Shown: piece after piece, positions 13,976-20,864 of the stretch
Layout: every line of letters starts with the position of its first letter
Position numbering within the stretch: position 1 is the first letter of the stretch
Virus record (IMG/VR): IMGVR_UViG_3300042542_000919
Location: 1-24,327 of that record
Reading direction: 5' to 3' (one strand)
Length of the DNA: 24,327 bases
DNA from: a virus
Made by a program: the position numbers and the translations under genes
Notes under the pieces: generated by a model
The model's database searches: none
What the model was told of the DNA's origin: nothing
Seen by the model: the letters and a program-made list of their open reading frames with translations, nothing else

Positions 13976-14484
13976 AGTGTAAAAACTGCAAACAACCATT
14001 TGAGCCTATCCGCTTTCTTCAGAAATACTGCTTAAACGATGAATGCGTCCGTGTTTGGGTAGAATCCGAAAAGGCGAAAGTATGGAAAAAGACGAAAGCT
14101 AAAATGAAGAACGACTTAGAAACTATCCAAGAACTAATAAAAGCTACTCAAATAATATTTAATAAATATATCAGATTACGAGATAAAGGACAAAACTGCA
14201 TAAGCTGCCAAAAGAAACCATTAAAAGAAAATGCCGGTCATTACTTCAACGCAAATAACCATTGGAACGTTCGTTTTAATGAATTAAATGTTCATCTTCA
14301 GTGCGAACATTGTAACACTTACCTTTCAGGTAATTTAATTGAATATCAAAGAAACTTAATACATAAAATCGGAATTGAAAGTTATCACGAATTAGAAGCA
14401 GAAGCTAAGAAAACACGAAAGTTCACAAAGGACGAGCTAAAGGAAATAATTAACATCTATAAAAAAAAGACAAAAGAATTATAG
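13972..14484 (+). CDS. ninG: NinG (Rap) recombination protein
   Basis: 170 residues. The N-terminal zinc knuckle has C3, C6, C20 and C25 (CKNC...YCLNDEC). A helical middle (KMKNDLETIQELIKATQ) leads to the NinG core: FNKYIRLRDKGQNCISC (C76, C79), AGHYF (H90), NVRFNELNVHLQCEHCN (C111, C114). Lambda NinG binds and cuts branched DNA such as Holliday junctions and promotes RecBCD- or Red-dependent recombination. The ERF and exonuclease genes nearby support this. Promoter P2 begins at its stop codon. Confidence 0.85.
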   Translation: MKCKNCKQPFEPIRFLQKYCLNDECVRVWVESEKAKVWKKTKAKMKNDLETIQELIKATQIIFNKYIRLRDKGQNCISCQKKPLKENAGHYFNANNHWNVRFNELNVHLQCEHCNTYLSGNLIEYQRNLIHKIGIESYHELEAEAKKTRKFTKDELKEIINIYKKKTKEL

Positions 14485-14511
14485 TTATATTAAAAAGAAT
14501 AACTATATTTG
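14485..14511 (+). promoter_or_regulatory. Early promoter P2
   Basis: TATATTTG (14504-14511) is preceded by the same spacer as P1. The -33 position reads TAG (the ninG stop codon) instead of TTG, so the box is imperfect. The dyad GTTAT (14484-14488) / ATAAC (14499-14503) is kept. The ATG follows after 22 bases. Confidence 0.7.
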
Positions 14512-14533
14512 TCAAACAATTAAAACTTAAATT

Positions 14534-14884
14534 ATGAATTATAAAGAATTAAATGGATGTTCAATTAGGGATGGCTTTAATAAGTTTAATAAAGAAAACC
14601 CACATATTTTTGAAGCATTTGAAGAACAAGCGTTAAAAGCTATAAACAAGGGTAGAAAAAAAATAAGTTCAAAACTTATTATTAATTGGATAAGGTGGAA
14701 TGAATTTTTAAGGAGTTCAGACCAAAACTTTAGAATAAACGATGCTTATCAGTCATATTATGCAAGGTATTTTGTAGAAAAATACCCACAATATTTTGAT
14801 GTTTTTGAATTTAGAAAATTAAGAAACGAAGAAGAAGGAGCATATATGAATGTAGATGAAAACGGTCAAATATCTTTTTTTTAA
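14534..14884 (+). CDS. Conserved phage protein of unknown function
   Basis: 116 residues: FNKFNKENPHIFEAFEEQAL, then GRKKISSKLIINWIRWNEFL, FRINDAYQSYYARYFVEKYP and FEFRKLRNEEEG. The pattern 'NPHI...G.KK.S..LII..IRW......RIN.....YAR' occurs in phage proteins of many hosts, usually in early regions; no role is known to me. It is a single gene between P2 and P3, with no terminator hairpin between them. Confidence 0.7.
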   Translation: MNYKELNGCSIRDGFNKFNKENPHIFEAFEEQALKAINKGRKKISSKLIINWIRWNEFLRSSDQNFRINDAYQSYYARYFVEKYPQYFDVFEFRKLRNEEEGAYMNVDENGQISFF

Positions 14885-14901
14885 TATTTTTTTATTTTTT
14901 C

Positions 14902-14931
14902 TTGTTATATTAAAAAGAATAGTTATATTTG
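14902..14931 (+). promoter_or_regulatory. Early promoter P3
   Basis: TTG (14902-14904), a 19-base spacer differing from P1 only at its end, and TATATTTG (14924-14931). The spacer dyad is weaker (ATAGT instead of ATAAC). The ATG of the ERF gene lies 22 bases downstream. The upstream stretch 14885-14901 is almost pure T. Confidence 0.85.
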
Positions 14932-14953
14932 TAAAACAATTAAAATTTATATT

Positions 14954-15466
14954 ATGAAAAAGTTATTAGAAATTCAGGCAGAATTAAAATGTCCAAAGGG
15001 AAGTTTAAACAAGTTCGGAAATTACAAGTACCGAAGTGCTGAACAAATCTTAGAATCCGTTAAACCATTGTTAGCAAAACACGGAGCAACATTAATTCTT
15101 AGTGATAGTATTGAACAAGTAGGTAACAAGCTGTTTTTAAAAGCCACAGCAACGTTAAAATGCGAAGGTGGTATAGCAGAAGTTTTAGGATGGGCAGAGC
15201 TTGGAGAACATAAAGGAATGTCATCTGAACAATGCACCGGTACAGCTTCAAGTTACGCACGTAAATACGCTTTAAATGGTTTGTTCTTAATTGATGAAAC
15301 TGAAAGCGACCCTGATTCAAAAAACAACAAGAAAGCTGAAAAAATAGATAATGAACGTTTTGAAAAAGCAGTTGAAGCAATACGTAACGGAGAATTTAGT
15401 ATTGAACAGCTACAAGCGAAGTTTGAATTAACTGAATTACAACAAAAAGCGCTTTTATTGATATGA
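14954..15466 (+). CDS. erf: ERF-family single-strand annealing protein
   Basis: 170 residues. The ERF signature is clear: FGNYKYRSAEQILESVKPLL (21-40), GATLILSD, LFLKATATL, and GMSSEQCTGTASSYARKYAL (88-107) followed by NGLFLIDETESDPD. ERF proteins (P22 Erf) form rings on single-stranded DNA and anneal complementary strands in phage recombination. The YqaJ-type exonuclease two genes downstream would supply single-stranded ends, making a recombination pair. It is the first gene after P3, and its stop overlaps the next ATG. Confidence 0.85.
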   Translation: MKKLLEIQAELKCPKGSLNKFGNYKYRSAEQILESVKPLLAKHGATLILSDSIEQVGNKLFLKATATLKCEGGIAEVLGWAELGEHKGMSSEQCTGTASSYARKYALNGLFLIDETESDPDSKNNKKAEKIDNERFEKAVEAIRNGEFSIEQLQAKFELTELQQKALLLI

Positions 15467-15711
15467 AAACCTTATTACAAAAATTAATACATTCTTTTGA
15501 GATTGATAGAATGCAAAGTTCATATACAAAAGAACAAATGATAGAATTGTTAACTTACAAATTAGAAGAAGAAAAACAGCAAATAATGAATGCTTACGAG
15601 GTTGGTTCTGATAATGGTTATAAATTAGGATTAATTGCTGAATTTGAAGAACACGCAACAATTCCAACAGCAGAGCAATATTATTATAGCATTATTGAAA
15701 TTATATTATGA
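15463..15711 (+). CDS. Small conserved early protein, unknown
   Basis: 82 residues, helical. EEEKQQIMNAYEVGSDNGY followed by AEQYYYSIIE resembles small phage proteins seen near recombination genes in Bacteroidota phages; function unknown. It lies between ERF and exonuclease with ATGA overlaps on both sides. Confidence 0.65.
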   Translation: MKTLLQKLIHSFEIDRMQSSYTKEQMIELLTYKLEEEKQQIMNAYEVGSDNGYKLGLIAEFEEHATIPTAEQYYYSIIEIIL

Positions 15712-16379
15712 AAATACGAGCTTCACAAATAGGTAAATTAATGACTTCCCCTAAAACAAAAGGGGAGGTTCTTTCTAAAACTACTAAAACCTACATTCAG
15801 GAACTTGCAATAGAACATAAATACGGAATCCGTAAGGAGTTTTGGAGCAGGTACACGGACAAAGGTAACGAAGTCGAAGATGAAGGAATCGAATTGGTTA
15901 ATGATGTTCTTGATTTAGGTTTCATCTATAAAAATGACGAGAATCTAACCAATGATTATTTAACAGGAACACCCGACGTAAACACGAACGAAGTTCTTTT
16001 AGATGTAAAATGCAGTTGGGATGCTACAACGTTCCCATTTTTCGAAACCGAATGCCCTAACAAAGATTACTACTACCAATTACAAGGTTATATGTGGTTA
16101 TCAGGTAAATCTGAAGCGTTACTTTGTTACTGCCTTGTAAATACTCCATTTCAAATTGTAGAAGATGAGGTAAGGCGCGAACATTGGAAACAAGGGTTGA
16201 TTGATGAAAGTTTGGATGTAAGAGACTTTGTGCAGAAGAAACATAACTTTGACCATATACCAAAAGAAAAGCGCTTAAAAGTCTTTAAAATAGCAAAAGA
16301 CGAAAGCATAATAGAACAAATTAAAGAAAGAATAGAGTTAGCACGTGAGTATTATAACAATTTAATAAATGAATTATGA
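15708..16379 (+). CDS. YqaJ-type phage recombination exonuclease (PD-(D/E)XK)
   Basis: 223 residues. The core fits YqaJ/lambda-exonuclease nucleases: RASQIGKLMTSP at the start, GNEVEDEGIEL (E55/E57), GTPDV (D90), LLDVKCSW (D99 and K101, the D...D-x-K pair), TFPFF, and YYYQLQGYMWL (Q124). The enzyme degrades one strand of DNA ends to leave single-stranded tails for the annealing protein. It is coupled to neighbours by ATGA overlaps at both ends and lies in the P3 transcript with ERF. Confidence 0.85.
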   Translation: MKIRASQIGKLMTSPKTKGEVLSKTTKTYIQELAIEHKYGIRKEFWSRYTDKGNEVEDEGIELVNDVLDLGFIYKNDENLTNDYLTGTPDVNTNEVLLDVKCSWDATTFPFFETECPNKDYYYQLQGYMWLSGKSEALLCYCLVNTPFQIVEDEVRREHWKQGLIDESLDVRDFVQKKHNFDHIPKEKRLKVFKIAKDESIIEQIKERIELAREYYNNLINEL

Positions 16380-16816
16380 GAAAAACATATGTAAGACAAA
16401 ATAGTATTAATAGATATTATAAGTTACTAAATGAAGTAAAAGATAGAATAGATAAAAATAGCGTTACATCTTTGCATGATTTACTTAGAAAACACAATGT
16501 GTCAAATGATTGGAATACGTTTTTAAAATCACATAATATTGTTTATAAGAATCAATATGGTTTTTTTGAATGGAATCAAAGTATTGCAGTTAGCATTAAA
16601 TTAGTTCAAAAATACAGGGCATATAAAAGTGAGTTAAATAAAAAATATAGAGTAAATAATAATCAACCTGAAATAAAATTTGATATGCCACAAACACCAT
16701 TACCACCGAAACCAAAAACACGAACAAAAAAAGTAAAAGTTCAAGAACCAATAAACAAACCTACTCAACAAAATGATTATGGGTTAATTCGTAAATTTTT
16801 AAAATGGATATACTAA
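16376..16816 (+). CDS. Basic early protein with Pro/Lys linker, unknown
   Basis: 146 residues. A globular, basic N-terminal part (SLHDLLRKHNVSNDWNTFLK, about 53-72) may form a helix-turn-helix-like unit. A Pro/Lys linker (PLPPKPKTRTKKVKV) follows, and the short aromatic C-terminus (YGLIRKFLKWIY) could be a partner-binding tip. The position directly after the exonuclease suggests a DNA-related role, but I do not recognise it. Confidence 0.55.
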   Translation: MRKTYVRQNSINRYYKLLNEVKDRIDKNSVTSLHDLLRKHNVSNDWNTFLKSHNIVYKNQYGFFEWNQSIAVSIKLVQKYRAYKSELNKKYRVNNNQPEIKFDMPQTPLPPKPKTRTKKVKVQEPINKPTQQNDYGLIRKFLKWIY

Positions 16817-16998
16817 TGGAAGATTTAAAAGTAATGGGTTACTACAAAAACACGACCCGAGAGCAAGTAGTACAAATCAAAGACTTTAAAAAGGATAAAG
16901 TTTGGTACGAAACAATAAGACAATATGAAACAAACCCTATAACGGAGTTTTGTTGTTCGGTTGAAAGATTTAAAAGGTTATATATTAAAACAAAGTAA
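16816..16998 (+). CDS. Small early protein, unknown
   Basis: 60 residues if started at ATG 16816, which overlaps the previous stop as TAATG; ATG 16804 is an alternative. Basic (KDFKKDKVWYETIRQYE, CCSVERFKRLYIKTK). No family recognised. Confidence 0.55.
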   Translation: MEDLKVMGYYKNTTREQVVQIKDFKKDKVWYETIRQYETNPITEFCCSVERFKRLYIKTK

Positions 16999-17000
16999 AA

Positions 17001-17243
17001 ATGGAAAATAGAGTCAATTCAGGAGCGTTATTTACTAACGACAAAAGAGAAAAGGAAACGCATCCGCATTACAACGGGAAAGCTACGATTAACGGAGTAG
17101 AATATTACGTTAGCAGTTGGGTTAAGGAAGGTAAAAACGGAAAATTTCAAAGTTTAAGTTTTAAACCCGTTCAGGAACAAGCAAAGCCAACAGGAAGACC
17201 GCAATACGGAAAAGAATTCGATGAATTTTTAAATGGGATATGA
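17001..17243 (+). CDS. Conserved small phage protein (GALF..N.K...HP.Y type)
   Basis: 80 residues: NSGALFTNDKREKETHPHYN, GKATINGVEYYVSSWVKEGK and FQSLSFKPV. This beta-rich pattern occurs widely in phages and mobile elements, reminiscent of DUF736-like small proteins; a single-strand DNA or replication-linked role is often guessed but not shown. The C-terminus (RPQYGKEFDEFLNGI) is a flexible tail. It is coupled by ATGA to the XRE gene. Confidence 0.65.
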   Translation: MENRVNSGALFTNDKREKETHPHYNGKATINGVEYYVSSWVKEGKNGKFQSLSFKPVQEQAKPTGRPQYGKEFDEFLNGI

Positions 17244-17443
17244 GAGAGCAAGCAAAGGTTTTAAGCGAAGCGAATGAAGTAACACGGTCAATGGTTAAAC
17301 AATACCTACAAAAACACGAAATCAGCTTAAATGCTTTTTCAAAAGAAGTAGGTATAAGACAACCTAATCTTCACAAGTTTCTGAACGGAAGTAACCTATC
17401 GAGTAAGTCAATCGAAAGGCTTGGAGAGTTCTTCAGTAAATAA
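17240..17443 (+). CDS. Small XRE/Cro-like helix-turn-helix regulator
   Basis: 67 residues. The C-terminal two thirds, LQKHEISLNAFSKEVGIRQ then NLHKFLNG...SIERLGEFF (23-65), is a Cro/C1-type HTH (turn at about VGIRQPN). There is no protease or dimerisation domain, so it is Cro-sized. It lies in the early run, just upstream of terminator and P4, and could bind the dyads in the P1-P4 repeats. That link is inference. Confidence 0.75.
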   Translation: MREQAKVLSEANEVTRSMVKQYLQKHEISLNAFSKEVGIRQPNLHKFLNGSNLSSKSIERLGEFFSK

Positions 17444-17511
17444 CGTATTCAGATAGTTACCATTAGAACACTTACTGAATCATTTTTGGATTGTGGTAAC
17501 ACGGTCGGAAG
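17444..17511 (+). ncRNA. Non-coding segment with interleaved inverted repeats
   Basis: ATTCAG (17447-17452) pairs with CTGAAT (17475-17480), and GTTACCA (17456-17462) with TGGTAAC (17494-17500). The two stems interleave (1-2-1'-2'), the order of a pseudoknot. It lies after the XRE stop and directly before a terminator, so it could be a 3'-UTR structure or a small RNA. No known RNA family recognised. Confidence 0.35.
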
Positions 17512-17540
17512 GCGGAACGTAAAAAATTCCGCTTTTTTTT
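17512..17540 (+). terminator. Rho-independent terminator after the XRE gene
   Basis: GCGGAA (17512-17517) pairs perfectly with TTCCGC (17527-17532), followed by eight T. It ends the P3 transcript 11 bases before promoter P4. Confidence 0.9.
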
Positions 17541-17550
17541 ATTCTTTTTG

Positions 17551-17580
17551 TTGTTATATTAAAAAATATAATTATATTTG
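17551..17580 (+). promoter_or_regulatory. Early promoter P4
   Basis: TTG (17551-17553), a 19-base spacer starting TTATATTAAAAA as in P1-P3 but ending ATATAAT, and TATATTTG (17573-17580). AACAATTAAAA follows as in P2 and P3. The ATG lies 23 bases downstream. Confidence 0.85.
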
Positions 17581-17603
17581 TTCAACAATTAAAACTATTT
17601 ATT

Positions 17604-17960
17604 ATGAAAAATTTATTTATGAATTGCCCTGAATGTGATGGAGATGGTTATGTAACAATCGATTTAAACGATACGCACATTCCTTATGAACAAAATCCTG
17701 TTGACTTTACTTGTATGTCGTGCGACGGAAAAGGAGTAGCGATAGATAAAGACGAAGTAGAAGACCGTATGGGAATAATAGAAGATATGATACAAGGTAT
17801 GCAAACACGAATGAGATTACATTCAGATATGATAATGACTTGTAAGAAAGGTTTGTTACACGAATTGAGCGAAAAATACGTTTATAGATTAGACACTTGT
17901 TCCCGTGCTTTAGGACGTTTGTTGAACTATAAAAGAAAATTGCATAAATTAGCAGAGTGA
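17604..17960 (+). CDS. DnaJ-type zinc-finger protein
   Basis: 118 residues. Two CxxCxGxG motifs, CPECDGDG (8-15) and CMSCDGKG (37-44), form one DnaJ-like zinc site. The rest is helical (MGIIEDMIQGMQTRMRLHSD, then basic SRALGRLLNYKRKLHKL). There is no J domain, so it is not a full co-chaperone; such short proteins occur in phages with unknown role. It is a single gene between P4 and a terminator, so it is probably made at its own level. Confidence 0.7.
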   Translation: MKNLFMNCPECDGDGYVTIDLNDTHIPYEQNPVDFTCMSCDGKGVAIDKDEVEDRMGIIEDMIQGMQTRMRLHSDMIMTCKKGLLHELSEKYVYRLDTCSRALGRLLNYKRKLHKLAE

Positions 17961-17982
17961 AACTAAAAAGAACTAATGAAAT

Positions 17983-18029
17983 TGCCTTTGGTATCTCTTA
18001 TAAAAAAAGTGGTACCTTAGGCATTTTTT
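17983..18029 (+). terminator. Terminator after the zinc-finger gene
   Basis: TGCCTTTGGTA (17983-17993) pairs with TACCTTAGGCA (18013-18023) except for two T-T mismatches in the middle, then six T follow. The loop is about 19 bases. It separates early genes from the sigma-like gene at 18058, whose promoter is not recognisable by the TAnnTTTG rule. Confidence 0.85.
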
Positions 18030-18057
18030 GTTTATACTGGGTTATAGAAATTTACCT

Positions 18058-18588
18058 ATGAACTGGATTGAACAAGTCGCAAAGCACCATAAAGAATACA
18101 TTAAGACGATTAAAAGTTTTGGTGAGGAGTTTTACGCTGAGGACTTAGTTCAAGAAATGTATATTCGTTTTATCAATAAGAATAAAGAAAAAGCGGTTAT
18201 TGTAAACGGGCAGGTAAATAGGTATTATGTTTATTTAACTTTGCGTTCTTTGTTTGTTGACTTCCATAGGCAAAAGAGCAGAATAATTAAGGTTGGTTTA
18301 GACAATATATTAACTTTGGAACAGATAGACGAATTAGAAGAACACGAGGGCTTTTCAAGATTACTAAAAAAAGTAGATAGCGAAGTAAAGACGTGGGAAT
18401 GGTACGACCAAATGTTATTTAACTTATATAAAGACTCAGATAAATCAATGCGAGAAATATCCAACGGAACTAATATAAGTTTACGTAGTATATTTTGCAC
18501 GTTAAAGAATTGCAAGGAGCGAATTAAAGACAACGTTCACGAAGATTATTTAGACTATGTTAATAAAGATTACGAATTAATAAAATAA
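18058..18588 (+). CDS. Sigma-70-like factor, candidate late-gene activator
   Basis: 176 residues from ATG 18058; a TTG inside the terminator is rejected. Residues 27-38 (AEDLVQEMYIRF) match sigma region 2, followed by YYVYLTLRSLFVDFHRQK. The C-terminal HTH (SMREISNGTNISLRSIFCTL, 130-149) fits region 4. Size and layout are like ECF-type sigma factors and phage sigma-like proteins. It would direct host RNA polymerase to phage promoters. Its position between early genes and terminase suggests late transcription, but the DNA motif it would read is unknown. Confidence 0.65.
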   Translation: MNWIEQVAKHHKEYIKTIKSFGEEFYAEDLVQEMYIRFINKNKEKAVIVNGQVNRYYVYLTLRSLFVDFHRQKSRIIKVGLDNILTLEQIDELEEHEGFSRLLKKVDSEVKTWEWYDQMLFNLYKDSDKSMREISNGTNISLRSIFCTLKNCKERIKDNVHEDYLDYVNKDYELIK

Positions 18589-18590
18589 AT

Positions 18591-19010
18591 ATGGCAAGAA
18601 AAAGACGAACTAAAGCTGAAATATTAGCAGCTAAAAGCGAAGGATTAGGGGATACAGTAGAAAAGGTTTTAGAAGTAACAGGAATAGCAAAAGTTGCAAA
18701 GTGGTTATTAGGTGAAGACTGCGGATGCGATGAACGTAAGGCAGCTTTAAATAAATTATTCCGTTATAAAACACCTTTGTGTTTAACCGAACAAGAACAC
18801 GAATGGTTAAAAGAATGGTTTAGCAAAAATACGAACGTAGTAAGACCCATTGAACAAAAGATGCTGTTTGATATTCATTCAAGAATCTTTCAGGTAAGAA
18901 ACGAACTTACAAGCTGTTCAAGTTGTGTTATTCAACGTATAGATGATTTAAGAAAAGTATTTAACGAATATAAAGACGAAAGCAATGCCGATACCTCAAC
19001 CGAATCCTAA
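18591..19010 (+). CDS. Conserved phage protein with Cys motifs, unknown
   Basis: 139 residues. A basic start (MARKRRTKAEILAAKSEGLG), then GLGDTVEKVLEVTGIAKVAK and EDCGCDERKAALNKLFRY, a pattern I recall from Bacteroidota phage proteins of unknown function. CGC and a later CSSC might bind metal. It starts two bases after the sigma-like gene. Confidence 0.6.
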   Translation: MARKRRTKAEILAAKSEGLGDTVEKVLEVTGIAKVAKWLLGEDCGCDERKAALNKLFRYKTPLCLTEQEHEWLKEWFSKNTNVVRPIEQKMLFDIHSRIFQVRNELTSCSSCVIQRIDDLRKVFNEYKDESNADTSTES

Positions 19011-19128
19011 CGAAGAAAAAAAAGACTTCATTCAACGTTGTATGTCTGACGATAAAATGGTAAGTGAATACGAAAACACGGAACAAAGATTAGCCGTTTG
19101 TTCAACAACTTACGAAGAAAAAAAGTGA
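18985..19128 (+). CDS. Small conserved acidic protein (DF..RCM...E...EQR..VC type)
   Basis: 47 residues, read in a different frame from the upstream gene, which it overlaps by 26 bases. PNEEKKDFIQRCMSDDKM followed by EYENTEQRLAVCSTTYE matches a short motif I know from phage head proteins, either alone or fused to proteases. Two Cys are conserved in that motif. Its stop overlaps the next start as GTGA. The motif and the coupling support it as a real gene. Confidence 0.65.
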   Translation: MPIPQPNPNEEKKDFIQRCMSDDKMVSEYENTEQRLAVCSTTYEEKK

Positions 19129-19325
19129 GCATAACATTAAGCAGCGATTATTACATAGTTTTTATGAACCCGTCAAAGCATAAACAAGAATGGAATGCGT
19201 TACGCTTAATAATGAAAGTTGCTGAAATAAACTATTGTGTTTTTATAGATTATAAATTATACGCTTTAGAAATGCACGCAGTACAAAAAGACGAATTCGA
19301 AATATATAAATACAACCCTAATTAA
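19125..19325 (+). CDS. Small protein with GTG start, unknown
   Basis: 66 residues from GTG 19125, which overlaps the previous stop (GTGA); no ATG is available before residue 13. It is mixed (SITLSSDYYIVFMNPSKHKQ, CVFIDYKLYALEMHAV), with no recognised domain. It ends directly before the methyltransferase ATG. Confidence 0.5.
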   Translation: MSITLSSDYYIVFMNPSKHKQEWNALRLIMKVAEINYCVFIDYKLYALEMHAVQKDEFEIYKYNPN

Positions 19326-20507
19326 ATGCAAATAGTAAAGATAAGTGAGGTTAAACCAAACCCAAAGAATCCAAGAATAATAAAAGACGGAAAATTCCAA
19401 AAGTTAGTTAAGTCTATCCAAGAATTTCCTGATATGCTAAATAAACGCCCTCTAATCGTTTTTACTGACGTGGATGATAAATACGTTGTCTTAGGTGGTA
19501 ATATGCGTTTAAAAGCCTGTAAAGAGATAGGATTGAAAGAAATACCTATTATAGTAGCAGACGAATGGACGGAGGAACAAAAAAACGAATTTTTAATTAA
19601 AGATAATGTAGGTTTTGGAGAATGGGACTGGGATAATTTAGCAAATGAATGGGACGCTGAAAAGTTAGACGATTGGGGATTAGATTTGCCAGTTGATTTA
19701 AGCGTTCAAGAAGAACTGGAAGCTGAAGAAGATGACTACGAAATACCTAACGAAATAAACACGGACATAGTAATAGGAGATTTATTTGAAATAGGCGAAC
19801 ACCGTTTACTTTGTGGGGATTCAACGGATAGCGACCAAGTTGCAAAGTTAATGAACGGCGAAAAGGCTGACATGGTATTTACCGACCCACCTTATGGAAT
19901 GTTTTTAGATACTGATTACTCTGAAATAAAAGGTTCTAAAAAAGCAAAAATAAGTGGTGGTGGTAAAAGTTATTCAAAGGTCATTGGTGACCACAACGAC
20001 TTTACTCCTGAATTAATACATACAATCTTTGCTTGTTTTAATGATGTCAAAGATATTTTTATTTGGGGAGCAGATTATTTTGCGGAGCTTATTCCCGATA
20101 AGAATGATGGTAGTTGGATTGTTTGGGATAAAAGAGGCAGTGAAGATGCTGATAAAATAGTTGGTTCTTCATTTGAACTTTGTTGGTCAAAACAAAAACA
20201 TAAAAGATTAATTGCACGAATTAAATGGATGGGAGCTTTTGGTAGTGCTGATGCAAGAAATAGAGTTCATCCAACTCAAAAACCAATTAAATTAGCCGAA
20301 TGGTTCTTTAATCAATGGGGAAATAATAATGATGTAATAGTCGATTTATTTTTAGGCAGTGGAACAACAATTGTAGCTTCACACCAACTTAAACGCAAAT
20401 GCTACGGAATGGAATTAGACCCTAAATATTGCCAAGTTATAATTGACCGTATGAAAAAACTTGACCCGAGTTTAGTTATTAAGAAGAACGGAGTTGAAAT
20501 TAAATAA
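19326..20507 (+). CDS. ParB-like domain / DNA adenine methyltransferase fusion
   Basis: 393 residues. Residues 1-115 are a ParB/Srx-type domain: PNPKNPRIIKDGKFQKLVKS, then VVLGGNMRLKACKEIG (GNMR at 58-61) and EFLIKDNVGFGEWDWD. An acidic linker leads to a methyltransferase: VFTDPPYG (DPPY 187-190, motif IV) and DLFLGSGTT (340-348, motif I), so motif IV precedes motif I as in the beta class. DPPY suggests N6-adenine. This fusion is common in phages, often beside terminase. It could protect phage DNA from restriction or mark it for packaging. Confidence 0.85.
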   Translation: MQIVKISEVKPNPKNPRIIKDGKFQKLVKSIQEFPDMLNKRPLIVFTDVDDKYVVLGGNMRLKACKEIGLKEIPIIVADEWTEEQKNEFLIKDNVGFGEWDWDNLANEWDAEKLDDWGLDLPVDLSVQEELEAEEDDYEIPNEINTDIVIGDLFEIGEHRLLCGDSTDSDQVAKLMNGEKADMVFTDPPYGMFLDTDYSEIKGSKKAKISGGGKSYSKVIGDHNDFTPELIHTIFACFNDVKDIFIWGADYFAELIPDKNDGSWIVWDKRGSEDADKIVGSSFELCWSKQKHKRLIARIKWMGAFGSADARNRVHPTQKPIKLAEWFFNQWGNNNDVIVDLFLGSGTTIVASHQLKRKCYGMELDPKYCQVIIDRMKKLDPSLVIKKNGVEIK

Positions 20508-20525
20508 CAGCGAAATTACAACGAT

Positions 20526-20864
20526 ATGCCAAACCCTGAAAACATAGAAAAACATAAGTTTGAAAAAGGCGAAAGCGGAAACCCTAACGGCAGACCTAAA
20601 GGCGCAAAGAACAGAAGCACAATAGCAAAGTATTGGTTAGAAGTTAATCAAAAGCTAAAAAACCCTTTAACTAACCAAGAAGAAACAATGTCTCAAGAAG
20701 ATTTGATGACATTGGCACTAATCAAAAAAGCACGCGAGGGCGATGTTGCTGCATACAAAGCATTAATGGATAGCGGTTACGGTGCGCCATTACAACAAAT
20801 AGAACAAACGATTTTAGAACAACCATTATTTCCTGATGTTCAAGAGGACGACAGCAACGAATAA
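20526..20864 (+). CDS. terS: Small terminase subunit-like protein
   Basis: 112 residues. KGESGNPNGRPKGAKNRSTI (residues 14-33) is the DUF5681-like start found in proteins just before large terminase genes. A helical middle (EDLMTLALIKKAREGDVAAY) and an acidic end follow. It would recognise phage DNA and regulate the large subunit. It overlaps the large terminase start by 29 bases. The assignment rests on the motif and position. Confidence 0.65.
   Translation: MPNPENIEKHKFEKGESGNPNGRPKGAKNRSTIAKYWLEVNQKLKNPLTNQEETMSQEDLMTLALIKKAREGDVAAYKALMDSGYGAPLQQIEQTILEQPLFPDVQEDDSNE

Noticed and set aside
15022-15667. Several - strand open frames across the ERF and next gene
   Set aside because: They lie opposite a well-supported ERF gene and show only Leu/Cys/Tyr-rich low-complexity sequence.
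18231-18533. 100-codon open frame on the - strand within the sigma-like gene
   Set aside because: No domain, no promoter or leader, and the + strand gene has clear sigma regions.
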